The notes beneath the pieces were generated by a model that saw only the letters and a program-made list of their open reading frames with translations, was not told where the DNA came from and did no database searches. From NCBI GenBank assembly GCA_002352205.1, contig DEHZ01000010.1, forward strand, positions 310,245 to 374,244: 64,000 nucleotides of DNA. The letters are read 5' to 3'. Shown here in pieces: positions 54,828 through 63,633 of this stretch. Origin of the DNA: Flavobacterium sp. UBA2787. GTDB lineage: Bacteria > Bacteroidota > Bacteroidia > Flavobacteriales > Flavobacteriaceae. Both the position numbers and the translations under genes were made by a program. Numbering within the stretch: position 1 is the stretch's first letter; every line of letters starts with the position of its first letter.

Positions 54828-55841
54828 ATGCATTTTTCAATCATCATTCCTGTTTACAATCGCCCTGATGAAATAGACGAACTCTTAGAAAGTCTTGTAA
54901 GTCAGAACTATAAAACATCTTTTGAAGTTGTAATAATAGAGGATGGTTCAACGGTTGATTGTAAAAATGTAGTTGAAAAATATAATGAAAAATTAATCAT
55001 AAGCTATTTCTTTAAACCAAACTCTGGTCCCGGTGATTCCAGAAATTATGGTATGAAAATGGCAAAAGGTGATTATTTTATCATTTTTGATTCCGATTGC
55101 ATTATTCCTAAAAATTATCTTTCAGAAGTTGATTTGGCTCTAAAGAATAATTTCACCGATTGTTTTGGTGGTCCTGATAAAGCATTGGATTCGTTTTCAG
55201 ATGTTCAAAAAGCAATCAATTTTAGTATGACCTCTTTTTTAACAACGGGCGGAATTCGCGGCGGTTCCGAAAAAATTGATAAATTTCAACCCCGAAGTTT
55301 TAACATGGGGATTTCTAAAAAAGCTTTTGAAGCTTCAAATGGTTTCGGAAATATTCATCCCGGAGAAGATCCGGATTTATCTATTCGATTGTGGAAGATG
55401 AATTTTGAAACTAAATTAATTTCTTCTGCTTATGTATATCACAAAAGAAGAATCGATTGGACAAAATTTTATAATCAAGTTTCAAAATTTGGAAAAGCCA
55501 GACCAATTCTCAACAGTTGGTATCCTGAATATAGTAAAGCCACTTTTTTCTTTCCTACTTTATTTATGATTGGTTTGTTTTCAGCAGTAGGAGCAGTTTT
55601 ACTTTTTGGTTTTTATTTCCCATTGATATTATATGGATTTTATTATCTCCTTTTATTTTTCACATCATCTTACTGTAACAAAAGTGTTAAAATTGGGTCT
55701 TTATCAATAGTGGCAGCTTTTATTCAGTTTTATGGATATGGTTTTGGATTTTTAAAATCATTTGTTCTAATCCAATTGATGAGTAAAAATCCTGAAAAGG
55801 AATTTCCTGAATTGTTTTTTAAATCGGTGAAAAATGACTAA
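54828..55841 (+). CDS. Family 2 glycosyltransferase, membrane-attached
   Basis: A 337-residue GT-A enzyme: IIIPVYNRPDEI at the start, FDSDC as the DxD motif (~92), GEDPDLSIRL as the acceptor/ED region, then two C-terminal membrane segments (~245-300). It likely adds sugars to surface glycans. Overlaps coaE by 8 nt. Confidence 0.88.
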   Translation: MHFSIIIPVYNRPDEIDELLESLVSQNYKTSFEVVIIEDGSTVDCKNVVEKYNEKLIISYFFKPNSGPGDSRNYGMKMAKGDYFIIFDSDCIIPKNYLSEVDLALKNNFTDCFGGPDKALDSFSDVQKAINFSMTSFLTTGGIRGGSEKIDKFQPRSFNMGISKKAFEASNGFGNIHPGEDPDLSIRLWKMNFETKLISSAYVYHKRRIDWTKFYNQVSKFGKARPILNSWYPEYSKATFFFPTLFMIGLFSAVGAVLLFGFYFPLILYGFYYLLLFFTSSYCNKSVKIGSLSIVAAFIQFYGYGFGFLKSFVLIQLMSKNPEKEFPELFFKSVKND

Positions 55842-56418
55842 AATTATTGGTTTAACAGGAGGAATAGGTAGCGGAAAAACAACCGTTGCAAAAATGTTTA
55901 TGGATCATGGAGTTCCGGTTTACATTGCCGATGAAGAAGCCAAAAAAATAATGGAATCTGAAGAAATTATTAAGCAAGTTGAAATAGTATTTGGAAAAGA
56001 TGTGCTATCAAACAAAAATATAGATCGTCCAAAGCTGGCGAAAATAGTTTTTAATAATCCACATAAGTTAGAACAACTCAATAAAATAGTCCATCCTGCT
56101 GTTCAAAAGCATTTTAAAGATTGGTTAAAAAACCATAACTCAGTTCCATTCGTAATTAAAGAAGCAGCTATTTTGTTTGAAACAGGAGGCTACAAGCAAT
56201 GTGATAAAGTCATTACAGTAATCGCTCCACAATTGTTAAGAGTTGAACGAGTAATTTTACGAGATAAATCTGACAAATATAGTGTTTTGCAACGAATTAG
56301 TAACCAATGGAGCGATGAAAAGAAGATTTTGTTAAGCGATTTTGTAATTGAAAACATTGATTTAGAGAAAACTAAAGCTCAAGTTGACGATATTCTTAAA
56401 GTATTAAATAAAATTTAA
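55834..56418 (+). CDS. coaE: Dephospho-CoA kinase
   Basis: A 194-residue P-loop kinase for the last CoA step: GGIGSGKTTVA at 8-18, and VIKEAAILFETGGYKQCD and VILRDKS as conserved blocks. Confidence 0.94.
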   Translation: MTKIIGLTGGIGSGKTTVAKMFMDHGVPVYIADEEAKKIMESEEIIKQVEIVFGKDVLSNKNIDRPKLAKIVFNNPHKLEQLNKIVHPAVQKHFKDWLKNHNSVPFVIKEAAILFETGGYKQCDKVITVIAPQLLRVERVILRDKSDKYSVLQRISNQWSDEKKILLSDFVIENIDLEKTKAQVDDILKVLNKI

Positions 56419-56476
56419 AAAAAGGTCATGATGTTAATGTTTGGTTAATCTATTAACAATACAAATGTTAAAATCT

Positions 56477-56484
56477 TAATTTTG
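56477..56484 (+). promoter_or_regulatory. -7 box at the sensor kinase gene
   Basis: TAATTTTG ends 5 nt before ATG 56490, so the message could be nearly leaderless. No TTG at the proper distance. Confidence 0.4.
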
Positions 56485-56489
56485 TAGAG

Positions 56490-58070
56490 ATGAATAAAGT
56501 TTTGTTTAGAGTGCTTGTATTTTTAATGAGTTTATCGCTCATTGGAATAATTTTTGTACAAGTATATTGGTTCAATTCTTCACTAGAAAATAACCAAGAA
56601 CAATTCAAGTTTCACGTTAAGCAAGTTTTGGGCAATGTTTCTGAGGATATAAAAAATCAGGAAATACTGGCCTTTGTTGATAAAATTAATCAATTTAAGG
56701 ATAGTACAGGTGCCGATAAAGTAGATACAGATTTTTTAGAATTTGGCTATTATGAAAGAAATTCGCAAACAAATGAAACCATAATTTATTCAAATAGTAT
56801 TAATTCGCAGGATTTTACTATTTCACCCTCGTTCTTTGATAAAAAAAGAGACAGTTTGAAGATAAAGAGTTTTTCATCAAAACGAAAAACAGAAATTTAT
56901 CACAACGGTATCGATAAATCAGATTTGCAAAACTCGACAACTCCGGATTACAAGATGGAAAAATCCGGTAATCTTCAGATTTTAGATAAATTGCTTTATG
57001 ATATGTCATTCAATGATATTGCTTTAACATATCCAATACAAAGGAGAATCTCAAAAGAAAAATTGCAAGAACTTTTGCAAAGAGAACTCAAAGAATACGG
57101 AGTAAATACTTCTTTTGAATTTGGAATTTACAGCAATGGTTTAGCCACTAAAGTAAGATCAGATAATTTTAAATTTAATAAAAACGATACCTACAGCATT
57201 CCGATTTTTACCGATAACGAAGGAATGAGTAAATATCAATTATTAGTAAGTTTTCCCGAAAAAAAGAAATTCATTTTTTCTGATTTAATTGCAATTGCTA
57301 TGCTTTCGTTAATTTTTACGTTAATCATTATCATTGCCTATTCTAATGCATTAAATCAATTATTCAAACAACGTCAGATTTCTGAAATAAAAACAGATTT
57401 CATCAATAATATGACGCATGAATTCAAAACACCTATTGCCACTATTAATTTGGCTTTAGATGCAATAAAAAACCCAAAAGTAATTGAAGATAAAGAAAAA
57501 GTACATCGCTATCTTCAAATGATTCGGGATGAAAATAAACGAATGCATGCTCAAGTTGAAAATGTATTACGAATTTCAAAACTCGAAAAGCGAGAACTTG
57601 AAATTAATAAAGAACCTTTAGATGTAAACGAAATAATCAACGATGCAATTGATCATGTTAGCTTGATAGTGGAAGATAGAGAAGGAACAATTAAAAAACA
57701 TTTTCAAGCAAACAGAACAACAGTTTTGTTAAACGACGTGCACTTTACCAATGTATTTGTAAACATCTTAGATAATGCAGTAAAATATTCGCCAGAAAAA
57801 CCAATAATTGATATTTACACAGAAAACATAAAAGATTTTCTAATCATAAAAATCAAAGATCACGGTGCCGGAATGAGTAAAGTAGCTCAAAAAAGAATTT
57901 TCGAAAAATTCTACCGCGAGCACACTGGAGATATTCACAACGTGAAAGGACACGGATTAGGTTTAGCCTATGTTAAAAGAATTGTAGAAGAACATAACGG
58001 ACAGATTTCCGTTGAAAGCGAAAAAGGAAAAGGAAGTACATTCATATTAAAATTACCCTTAATTAATTAA
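56490..58070 (+). CDS. Sensor histidine kinase (RprX-like)
   Basis: A 526-residue kinase. Membrane helices at ~7-27 and ~268-290 frame a ~240-residue periplasmic sensor. HisKA has NMTHEFKTPIATI (His ~314) and the ATPase has DNAVKYSP, DHGAGMS and GHGLGLAYV. It pairs with the regulator 25 nt downstream. The resemblance to Bacteroides RprX is by recall and layout. Confidence 0.9.
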   Translation: MNKVLFRVLVFLMSLSLIGIIFVQVYWFNSSLENNQEQFKFHVKQVLGNVSEDIKNQEILAFVDKINQFKDSTGADKVDTDFLEFGYYERNSQTNETIIYSNSINSQDFTISPSFFDKKRDSLKIKSFSSKRKTEIYHNGIDKSDLQNSTTPDYKMEKSGNLQILDKLLYDMSFNDIALTYPIQRRISKEKLQELLQRELKEYGVNTSFEFGIYSNGLATKVRSDNFKFNKNDTYSIPIFTDNEGMSKYQLLVSFPEKKKFIFSDLIAIAMLSLIFTLIIIIAYSNALNQLFKQRQISEIKTDFINNMTHEFKTPIATINLALDAIKNPKVIEDKEKVHRYLQMIRDENKRMHAQVENVLRISKLEKRELEINKEPLDVNEIINDAIDHVSLIVEDREGTIKKHFQANRTTVLLNDVHFTNVFVNILDNAVKYSPEKPIIDIYTENIKDFLIIKIKDHGAGMSKVAQKRIFEKFYREHTGDIHNVKGHGLGLAYVKRIVEEHNGQISVESEKGKGSTFILKLPLIN

Positions 58071-58095
58071 AAATACCACTAAATATATTTAACCT

Positions 58096-58812
58096 ATGGA
58101 AGCAGAAAACAAAAAGATTCTTTTAGTAGAAGATGATCCAAATTTTGGAGCCATACTAAAAGATTACCTCATGCTAAACGATTTTGAAGTTGTTTTAGCC
58201 AAAAACGGAATGGAAGGATTTGAAAAATTCAAAAAAGACACATACGATTTGTGTATTTTGGATGTCATGATGCCTTACAAAGATGGTTACACCCTGGCCA
58301 AAGAAATCCGTGAAAAAAACAAAGACGTGCCTTTAATTTTCTTGACAGCAAAGTCAATGAAAGAAGATGTTCTAAAAGGCTACAAAGTTGGTGCCGATGA
58401 TTACCTTAACAAACCTTTTGATTCAGAAGTGTTGTTAATGAAAATCAAAGCAATCATGCAACGTAAACAGTCTGAAAGCAAAACAGATAACCTGAAATTT
58501 GAATTCCAAATCGGAGGATTCCATTTGAATTCAAAATTGCGTTTCTTGACATTCAAAAATGAGGAACCAATCAAATTATCTCCAAAAGAAAATGAATTGC
58601 TAAAAATGTTAGCCCTTCATGAAAACGACTTAATGCCACGTGAATTGGCGTTAACCAAAATTTGGAGAGACGATAACTATTTCACTTCCAGAAGTATGGA
58701 CGTGTATATCGCCAAATTAAGAAAGTATCTTAAACCGGACGAAGACGTAGAAATCCTCAACATTCATGGCGAAGGTTTCCGTTTAGTAATCAAAAATAAG
58801 GTTACACAATAA
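58096..58812 (+). CDS. OmpR-family response regulator (RprY-like)
   Basis: A 238-residue regulator. Receiver 1-125 with VEDDPNF, phospho-acceptor Asp in LDVMMPYKDG, and Lys in LNKPFD; winged helix 140-238 (SPKENELLKMLALHEND; RSMDVYIAKLRKYL). Target of the preceding kinase. Confidence 0.92.
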   Translation: MEAENKKILLVEDDPNFGAILKDYLMLNDFEVVLAKNGMEGFEKFKKDTYDLCILDVMMPYKDGYTLAKEIREKNKDVPLIFLTAKSMKEDVLKGYKVGADDYLNKPFDSEVLLMKIKAIMQRKQSESKTDNLKFEFQIGGFHLNSKLRFLTFKNEEPIKLSPKENELLKMLALHENDLMPRELALTKIWRDDNYFTSRSMDVYIAKLRKYLKPDEDVEILNIHGEGFRLVIKNKVTQ

Positions 58813-58815
58813 AGT

Positions 58816-58846
58816 AAAAGCTCTCATTTTTGGGAGCTTTTTTTTT
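58816..58846 (+). terminator. Terminator after the regulator
   Basis: AAAGCTCTC (58817-58825) with GGGAGCTTT (58832-58840) including one G-T pair, T-run to 58846. Confidence 0.85.
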
Positions 58847-58874
58847 GAACCCAATCCAGCTTTTCACTACAAGA

Positions 58875-58964
58875 TTTTGGGCAAAAAAGAAGAATTCTAC
58901 AAACCAAAAAGAGCTTCTTTTAGTCGCTTTTTTGCTTTAAGAATTCTAACTTTTTTGCCCAAAA
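58875..58964. repeat. Long imperfect inverted repeat between convergent genes
   Basis: TTTTGGGCAAAAAAG + AGAATTCT (58875-58898) against AGAATTCT + CTTTTTTGCCCAAAA (58940-58964): 23 paired bases, one small asymmetric bulge, 41-nt loop. It lies between two convergent genes. It could be a bidirectional terminator or a miniature mobile repeat. Confidence 0.85.
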
Positions 58965-58991
58965 TGCTTTCCGTTACAATCTGGGGTAGGG

Positions 58992-59735
58992 CTATGTACT
59001 ATATTCCAATTTCAAAGCAAAACTGGTTTTTCCTTTTTTGGTCACACTTACTAACTCAGGATTTTCTTCCTTCGAAGCTACAATTTCAACTTCATCATTC
59101 AAATGCAATTCCCTCAAAAAGTTCATATCAAACGCCTTAATTTTATTTTTCAAAATGACTTTCGGATCTATACAATCCAAACACCATTCTAAATATTTTA
59201 CATTATTGGCGTGATTCACAATATCCAAATCAGAAAGTAAAATCAATTTATTTTTTAAAAATTGAAAGTCAACATTAAAATTTATTTTTTCAAAAGATTG
59301 AACCGTTGGTAATCTTTCCGGAAAAAATGTAAAATGTTCAAAGGGTAAAGCTAACGCTTGCGGTTTTCGTAATTCGGTATTCAACACGACCCAAAAAGTA
59401 AGAGCACCAACCAATTTTTTATCACCAACATACAATTCCAACGCTCTCACCGAACGGGAATCTTGCATTTCTACAATCCAAGTTTTCACGGTTACAATAT
59501 CTCGCCATTTTGGTAAATCGGTCACTTCAACTCGCATTCTGCTCAAAACCCAAGCTTGATGAAATTCTTGCATATCACTAAAACTCAATCCGCCCAATTC
59601 CGCATGAAATCCGGCTGTTAGCTGCAAAAGATTACACAATTCAGTATGTTTCAACTGACCATTAGGATAACATTGAACGAAATTTATTTCCCATTCTTTT
59701 GAATATTCTGATGTAAAACTAGGTGAAATTGGCAT
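58992..59735 (-). CDS. Acyl-ACP thioesterase
   Basis: A 247-residue double-hotdog thioesterase of the FatA/FatB-like bacterial type: CYPNGQLKHTELCNLLQL at the N-terminus, LSRMRVEVTDLPKWRD and DLDIVNHANNVKYLEW with the catalytic Asn/His region. It releases fatty acids from ACP. The start is adjacent to miaA (59735 shared), so they are cotranscribed. Confidence 0.88.
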   Translation of the reverse strand: MPISPSFTSEYSKEWEINFVQCYPNGQLKHTELCNLLQLTAGFHAELGGLSFSDMQEFHQAWVLSRMRVEVTDLPKWRDIVTVKTWIVEMQDSRSVRALELYVGDKKLVGALTFWVVLNTELRKPQALALPFEHFTFFPERLPTVQSFEKINFNVDFQFLKNKLILLSDLDIVNHANNVKYLEWCLDCIDPKVILKNKIKAFDMNFLRELHLNDEVEIVASKEENPELVSVTKKGKTSFALKLEYST

Positions 59736-60673
59736 TATTTTTCCGTTTTGGATTGTATAAAAGTAGTGATTTCATTTACATCTGTTTTAAAATTAAACCA
59801 CATTACATTTTCAGTTCGTTTAAACCACGTTAATTGCCGTTTAGCAAATCGACGAGTATTTTTTTTGATTTCTTCAATGGCAAAATCTAAACTTATTTTT
59901 TTATCAAAATAATCAAATAGTTCACGGTAGCCAACAGTTTGCAAAGCATTTAATTGTTTGTTAGGATATAATTTTTTCACTTCTTCGAGCAAACCTTCTT
60001 GCATCATAAAATCAACTCTTTGATTAATTCTATCATACATTATTTCTCTTTCGGCTTCCAAACCAATGATAATCGGCACAAAATTTCGCTTAATTTTTTT
60101 CTGATTTAAAAACGAAGAATACGGTTTTTCGGCTCCGATACAAACTTCGACAAAACGCATCATTCGTTGCGGATTTTGTAATGTTTGCGGATTTTCGATG
60201 CTTATTTTTTCAAAATAAATTGGATCTAATTCTTTTAATTTATTCTGTAAATAATTCAATCCGTTTAAATCAAATTCTGTTTTAATCTGTTCTCTAATTT
60301 TTGGGTCAATGTCAGGAAAATCATCAAATCCTTTCAAAATCGCATCCACATACAAACCCGAACCACCAACCATGATTTGAATGTTATTTTTTTTAAATAA
60401 TTCATCCAATTTCAAAATCGCTTCCCGTTCAAAATCACCAACCGAATAACTTTCAAAAATTGATTTATTTTGAATAAAATGATGTGGAGCCGCTTTCAAT
60501 TCTTCATCAGTTGGAACAGCGGTGCCAATTTTCATTTCTTTGTAAAACTGACGACTATCGCACGAAATAATTTCGCAACCAAAATGTTGAGCCAAAGCAA
60601 TACTTAAAGCTGTTTTACCAATGGCAGTTGGACCAATAACCGTGATAAGAAAATTTGAATTTGTCAAGGTCAA
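59735..60673 (-). CDS. miaA: tRNA dimethylallyltransferase MiaA
   Basis: A 312-residue enzyme that prenylates A37 of tRNAs. P-loop GPTAIGKTALSIALA at ~14, SCDSRQFYKEMKIGTA, and GGSGLYVDAIL are present. C-terminal TRRFAKRQLTWFKR is the tRNA-binding end. Usual length. Confidence 0.94.
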   Translation of the reverse strand: MTLTNSNFLITVIGPTAIGKTALSIALAQHFGCEIISCDSRQFYKEMKIGTAVPTDEELKAAPHHFIQNKSIFESYSVGDFEREAILKLDELFKKNNIQIMVGGSGLYVDAILKGFDDFPDIDPKIREQIKTEFDLNGLNYLQNKLKELDPIYFEKISIENPQTLQNPQRMMRFVEVCIGAEKPYSSFLNQKKIKRNFVPIIIGLEAEREIMYDRINQRVDFMMQEGLLEEVKKLYPNKQLNALQTVGYRELFDYFDKKISLDFAIEEIKKNTRRFAKRQLTWFKRTENVMWFNFKTDVNEITTFIQSKTEK

Positions 60674-60677
60674 TTAT

Positions 60678-61520
60678 TTACGAGTGTTCGTCTAATTCGT
60701 TTCCGCAGTGATTGCAAAATTTGGCACCGTCACTATGATCATCTTTTCCACAACTCATACAATGATGACGTTTTGTTTCCAGACCGCGTTTGTATTCTGA
60801 TTTTGCAATTTCGGCAGTCACAATTCCGGTTGGAACCGCAATTATCCCGTAACCCATAATCATGACAAGAGATGCAATAAATTGACCTAATGGAGTGACG
60901 GGAGTAATATCGCCAAAACCAACAGTAGTTAAAGTAACAATACACCAATAAATACTGATTGGAATGCTTGTAAATCCTGAATCTTTTCCTTCAACCACAT
61001 ACATTAAAGAACCGATTAGAATACAGCTGATCAAAATGAAATACATAAATGCCACAATTTTTCCACGACTGGCAATTAGTGATTTTCGTAATTGTTGCGA
61101 CTGACCGGAAAAATGAGGATGATTTAAAATCTTGAATAAACGTAATAATCGTAAAGCTCTTATTATGACAAATAAATGACTGCTTGCAAAGAAATAGGAT
61201 AAATACATTGGTAGAATAGCAATCAAATCGATGATTCCATAAAAACTTAAAATATACCGTTTTGGTTTATCAATACAAATAATCCGAAGTATGTATTCAA
61301 TTGTGAAAAAAACAGTGATAATCCATTCCAATAAAACGAGTTGGTTGTGGTACTTTATATCAAAACCTTCGACCGTTTCTAACATAACAAGCACAACACT
61401 GAGCAGAATTAAACCTAAAAGAATAAGGTCAAAAAGCCTTCCGGCTACTGTGTTTGTACCATAAATGATAATGTGCGTTTTCTGCCTGAAAATTTCATAA
61501 CTCGATTTAGCTTCTCTCAT
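60678..61520 (-). CDS. Voltage-gated potassium-channel-like protein with zinc ribbon
   Basis: A 280-residue six-helix channel. The S4-like helix IIRALRLLRLFKI carries Arg/Lys at regular spacing, and the selectivity filter is TVGFGD before the last helix. The C-terminus ends in a zinc ribbon, CMSCGKDD...FCNHCGNEL. Phe in place of the usual Tyr in the filter is a common variant. It precedes miaA by 4 nt. Confidence 0.88.
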   Translation of the reverse strand: MREAKSSYEIFRQKTHIIIYGTNTVAGRLFDLILLGLILLSVVLVMLETVEGFDIKYHNQLVLLEWIITVFFTIEYILRIICIDKPKRYILSFYGIIDLIAILPMYLSYFFASSHLFVIIRALRLLRLFKILNHPHFSGQSQQLRKSLIASRGKIVAFMYFILISCILIGSLMYVVEGKDSGFTSIPISIYWCIVTLTTVGFGDITPVTPLGQFIASLVMIMGYGIIAVPTGIVTAEIAKSEYKRGLETKRHHCMSCGKDDHSDGAKFCNHCGNELDEHS

Positions 61521-61551
61521 AGCAACAACTTATTATTCAAAGATAAAGAAA

Positions 61552-62913
61552 TTAAAACTTAACAATCTTCATCACACGGTGTTTTCTTAAGAATGCTTGG
61601 ATAATATTTTTGGTATCTCGGTTATTTTGCATCGGAATAATGATGTTTCGAAGCACTTCAATATTTGTAATTTGATAATTCAAATCATAAAAACAATAGC
61701 CTTTGTAAATTCCGTTTTCGATTAAAATGGCTGAACGTTCTTCGAGGCTTCTCCCTTTGTCAATTACGACCATATTTTCATTTTCAAATTGCGATGCTTC
61801 AATAAATTCTTCTACACGAGAATTGTATTCTTCAGGTGAAATTTCACCAATACAAGCTCCGTCACATTCTTTTATTTTATACTGAAAACAAGCATTTTGT
61901 GTTTCGTATAAACCATTGATTTTTTGACACAAATTGTACTTTTCAGTGATTTTAAACAAAGCACTTTTCCCTTCTTGTATCGATGCAAAAGATGTTATTT
62001 CCTTTTTTCTGAAATCTGTTTTTTGAAGTGAAAGTTTTAAATAACCGTTTTCATCTTTTACAGGATATAAAGCCCATTGAAAAATGGTTTTTCGTTGAGC
62101 TCGATTATATATCGGTTTGTTGATTTTAATTTCTTCACTTTCTTTTAAAAGTGCAATTAATTCGTTTCCGGTTTCTTCATACGTAACCGTAAAAACTTCA
62201 AACTGAATTTTTTTGCATTTCCGACTCGTTCCCGTAAAATGTTGATTGACACGTTTTTTGATGTTTTTACTTTTTCCAATGTAAATCAAATCACCTTTTT
62301 CATTGTGAATGTAATAGATTCCGGTTTTAGAAGGAAGACTTTCCACAATATCCAATAATTTTGGTGACATTCCGGATTTGATTTCCGTTTTTACCAAACT
62401 TTTTACGATTTCCTTTTCAACATCTTGTGCCAATAACATTTTGAATAATTTCACCGTTGCCATAGCATCGCCACTTGCCCGATGACGATCTGCCATCGGA
62501 ATTCCGAGTGCTCTAACCAATTTTCCTAAACTATAAGAAGCATGACCGGGTAATAATTTTTTAGATAAATCAACGGTACAAAGTGTTTGTTTTTGAAATT
62601 TGAAACCCAAACGCCTGAATTCAGTTTGTAAAATTCTATAGTCAAACGAAGCGTTATGTGCAACCACAATGCAACCTTCGGTAATCTCAATTATGCGTTT
62701 GGCTACTTCATAAAACTTGGGAGCCGAACGAAGCATTGCATTATTAATTCCGGTTAATTTTACCACAAACGGCTGAATCGGAATTTCAGGATTTACCAAA
62801 CTAATAAATTGATCCACAACCTCGTGACCATCAAATTTATAGATGGCGATTTCGGTTATTCCTTCTTCATTAAATTGACCTCCGGTGGTTTCTATGTCTA
62901 AGATTGCGTACAA
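61552..62913 (-). CDS. DEDDh exonuclease fused to GIY-YIG nuclease
   Basis: A 453-residue fusion. Residues 1-170 are a Pol III epsilon-like 3'-5' exonuclease (DIETTG, HNASFDY, HRASGDA), and ~195-275 a GIY-YIG domain as in UvrC/Cho (GIYYIHNEKGDLIYIGKS). The last ~180 residues resemble the Cho-type C-terminal part with Cys (CFQYKIKECDGACIG). A repair nuclease that replaces or helps UvrC is inferred. Such fusions are common in Bacteroidota. Confidence 0.9.
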   Translation of the reverse strand: MYAILDIETTGGQFNEEGITEIAIYKFDGHEVVDQFISLVNPEIPIQPFVVKLTGINNAMLRSAPKFYEVAKRIIEITEGCIVVAHNASFDYRILQTEFRRLGFKFQKQTLCTVDLSKKLLPGHASYSLGKLVRALGIPMADRHRASGDAMATVKLFKMLLAQDVEKEIVKSLVKTEIKSGMSPKLLDIVESLPSKTGIYYIHNEKGDLIYIGKSKNIKKRVNQHFTGTSRKCKKIQFEVFTVTYEETGNELIALLKESEEIKINKPIYNRAQRKTIFQWALYPVKDENGYLKLSLQKTDFRKKEITSFASIQEGKSALFKITEKYNLCQKINGLYETQNACFQYKIKECDGACIGEISPEEYNSRVEEFIEASQFENENMVVIDKGRSLEERSAILIENGIYKGYCFYDLNYQITNIEVLRNIIIPMQNNRDTKNIIQAFLRKHRVMKIVKF

Positions 62914-62917
62914 AGTA

Positions 62918-62965
62918 GTGTTCAGTATTCAGTTTTTAGTATTCAGTCTATTCTCTATTTTCTAT
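62918..62965. repeat. Short direct repeats between yggS and the exonuclease
   Basis: Repeats of the kind TATTCAGT (three near-copies) followed by CTATTTT units. Low-complexity spacer; no gene or promoter seen. Confidence 0.7.
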
Positions 62966-62971
62966 TTTCTT

Positions 62972-63631
62972 TTATCTTGAACCAAATATACTACTTCCAA
63001 TTCGAACCATTGTACTTCCGCATTCGATGGCGAGTTGATAATCGCCGCTCATTCCCATGGATAAAGTGTTCAGTTGGCAGTTGTCAATTGTCAGTTGCTT
63101 GTGTTTATCAAAAATAGATTTTAAATGAAAAAATTCACGTTTAATTTGATCTTGATTTTCGGTAAAAGTAGCCATTCCCATCAAACCGACAATGCGAATA
63201 TTTTCGAAGGTTTTAAATTCTTCGGAAGAAAGTAGGTCATTCAATTCCTTTTCATCCAAACCAAATTTGGTATCTTCTTCAGCTATATGAATTTGTAATA
63301 AACAATCCACTTTTTTACGCCATTTTACGGCTAAGCGGTTAATTTCTTTGAGTAATTTTAAACTATCCACACCGTGAATCAAACTCACATACGGAATCAT
63401 GTATTTCACCTTATTCGACTGAACGTGACCAATCATATGCCACTGAATATCTTTCGGCATTTGTTCCCATTTTTCAGTCATTTCTTGGATTTTATTTTCT
63501 CCAAAAATGCGTTGACCTGCGTTGTAAGCTTCCATTAAATCAGACACGGGTTTTGTTTTGGAAACAGCAACTAGGGTTACGTGGGGTGGAAGGGAGGATT
63601 TTATTTTGTTTAGGTTTTGTTGAATTTTCAT
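62972..63631 (-). CDS. PLP homeostasis protein, YggS family
   Basis: A 219-residue PLP-binding protein. The Lys in VAVSKTKPV binds PLP, IQWHMIGHVQSNK and LSMGMSGDYQLAIECGSTMVRIG are the family blocks. It is thought to buffer pyridoxal phosphate. Before LSMGMS there is an extra run (KQLTIDNCQLN) coded by a CAGTTG-type repeat, probably an in-frame repeat insertion. Confidence 0.9.
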   Translation of the reverse strand: MKIQQNLNKIKSSLPPHVTLVAVSKTKPVSDLMEAYNAGQRIFGENKIQEMTEKWEQMPKDIQWHMIGHVQSNKVKYMIPYVSLIHGVDSLKLLKEINRLAVKWRKKVDCLLQIHIAEEDTKFGLDEKELNDLLSSEEFKTFENIRIVGLMGMATFTENQDQIKREFFHLKSIFDKHKQLTIDNCQLNTLSMGMSGDYQLAIECGSTMVRIGSSIFGSR

Positions 63632-63633
63632 AG

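Noticed and set aside
58877..59140. 87-codon plus-strand ORF
   Set aside because: It covers the inverted repeat and the antisense of the thioesterase gene.
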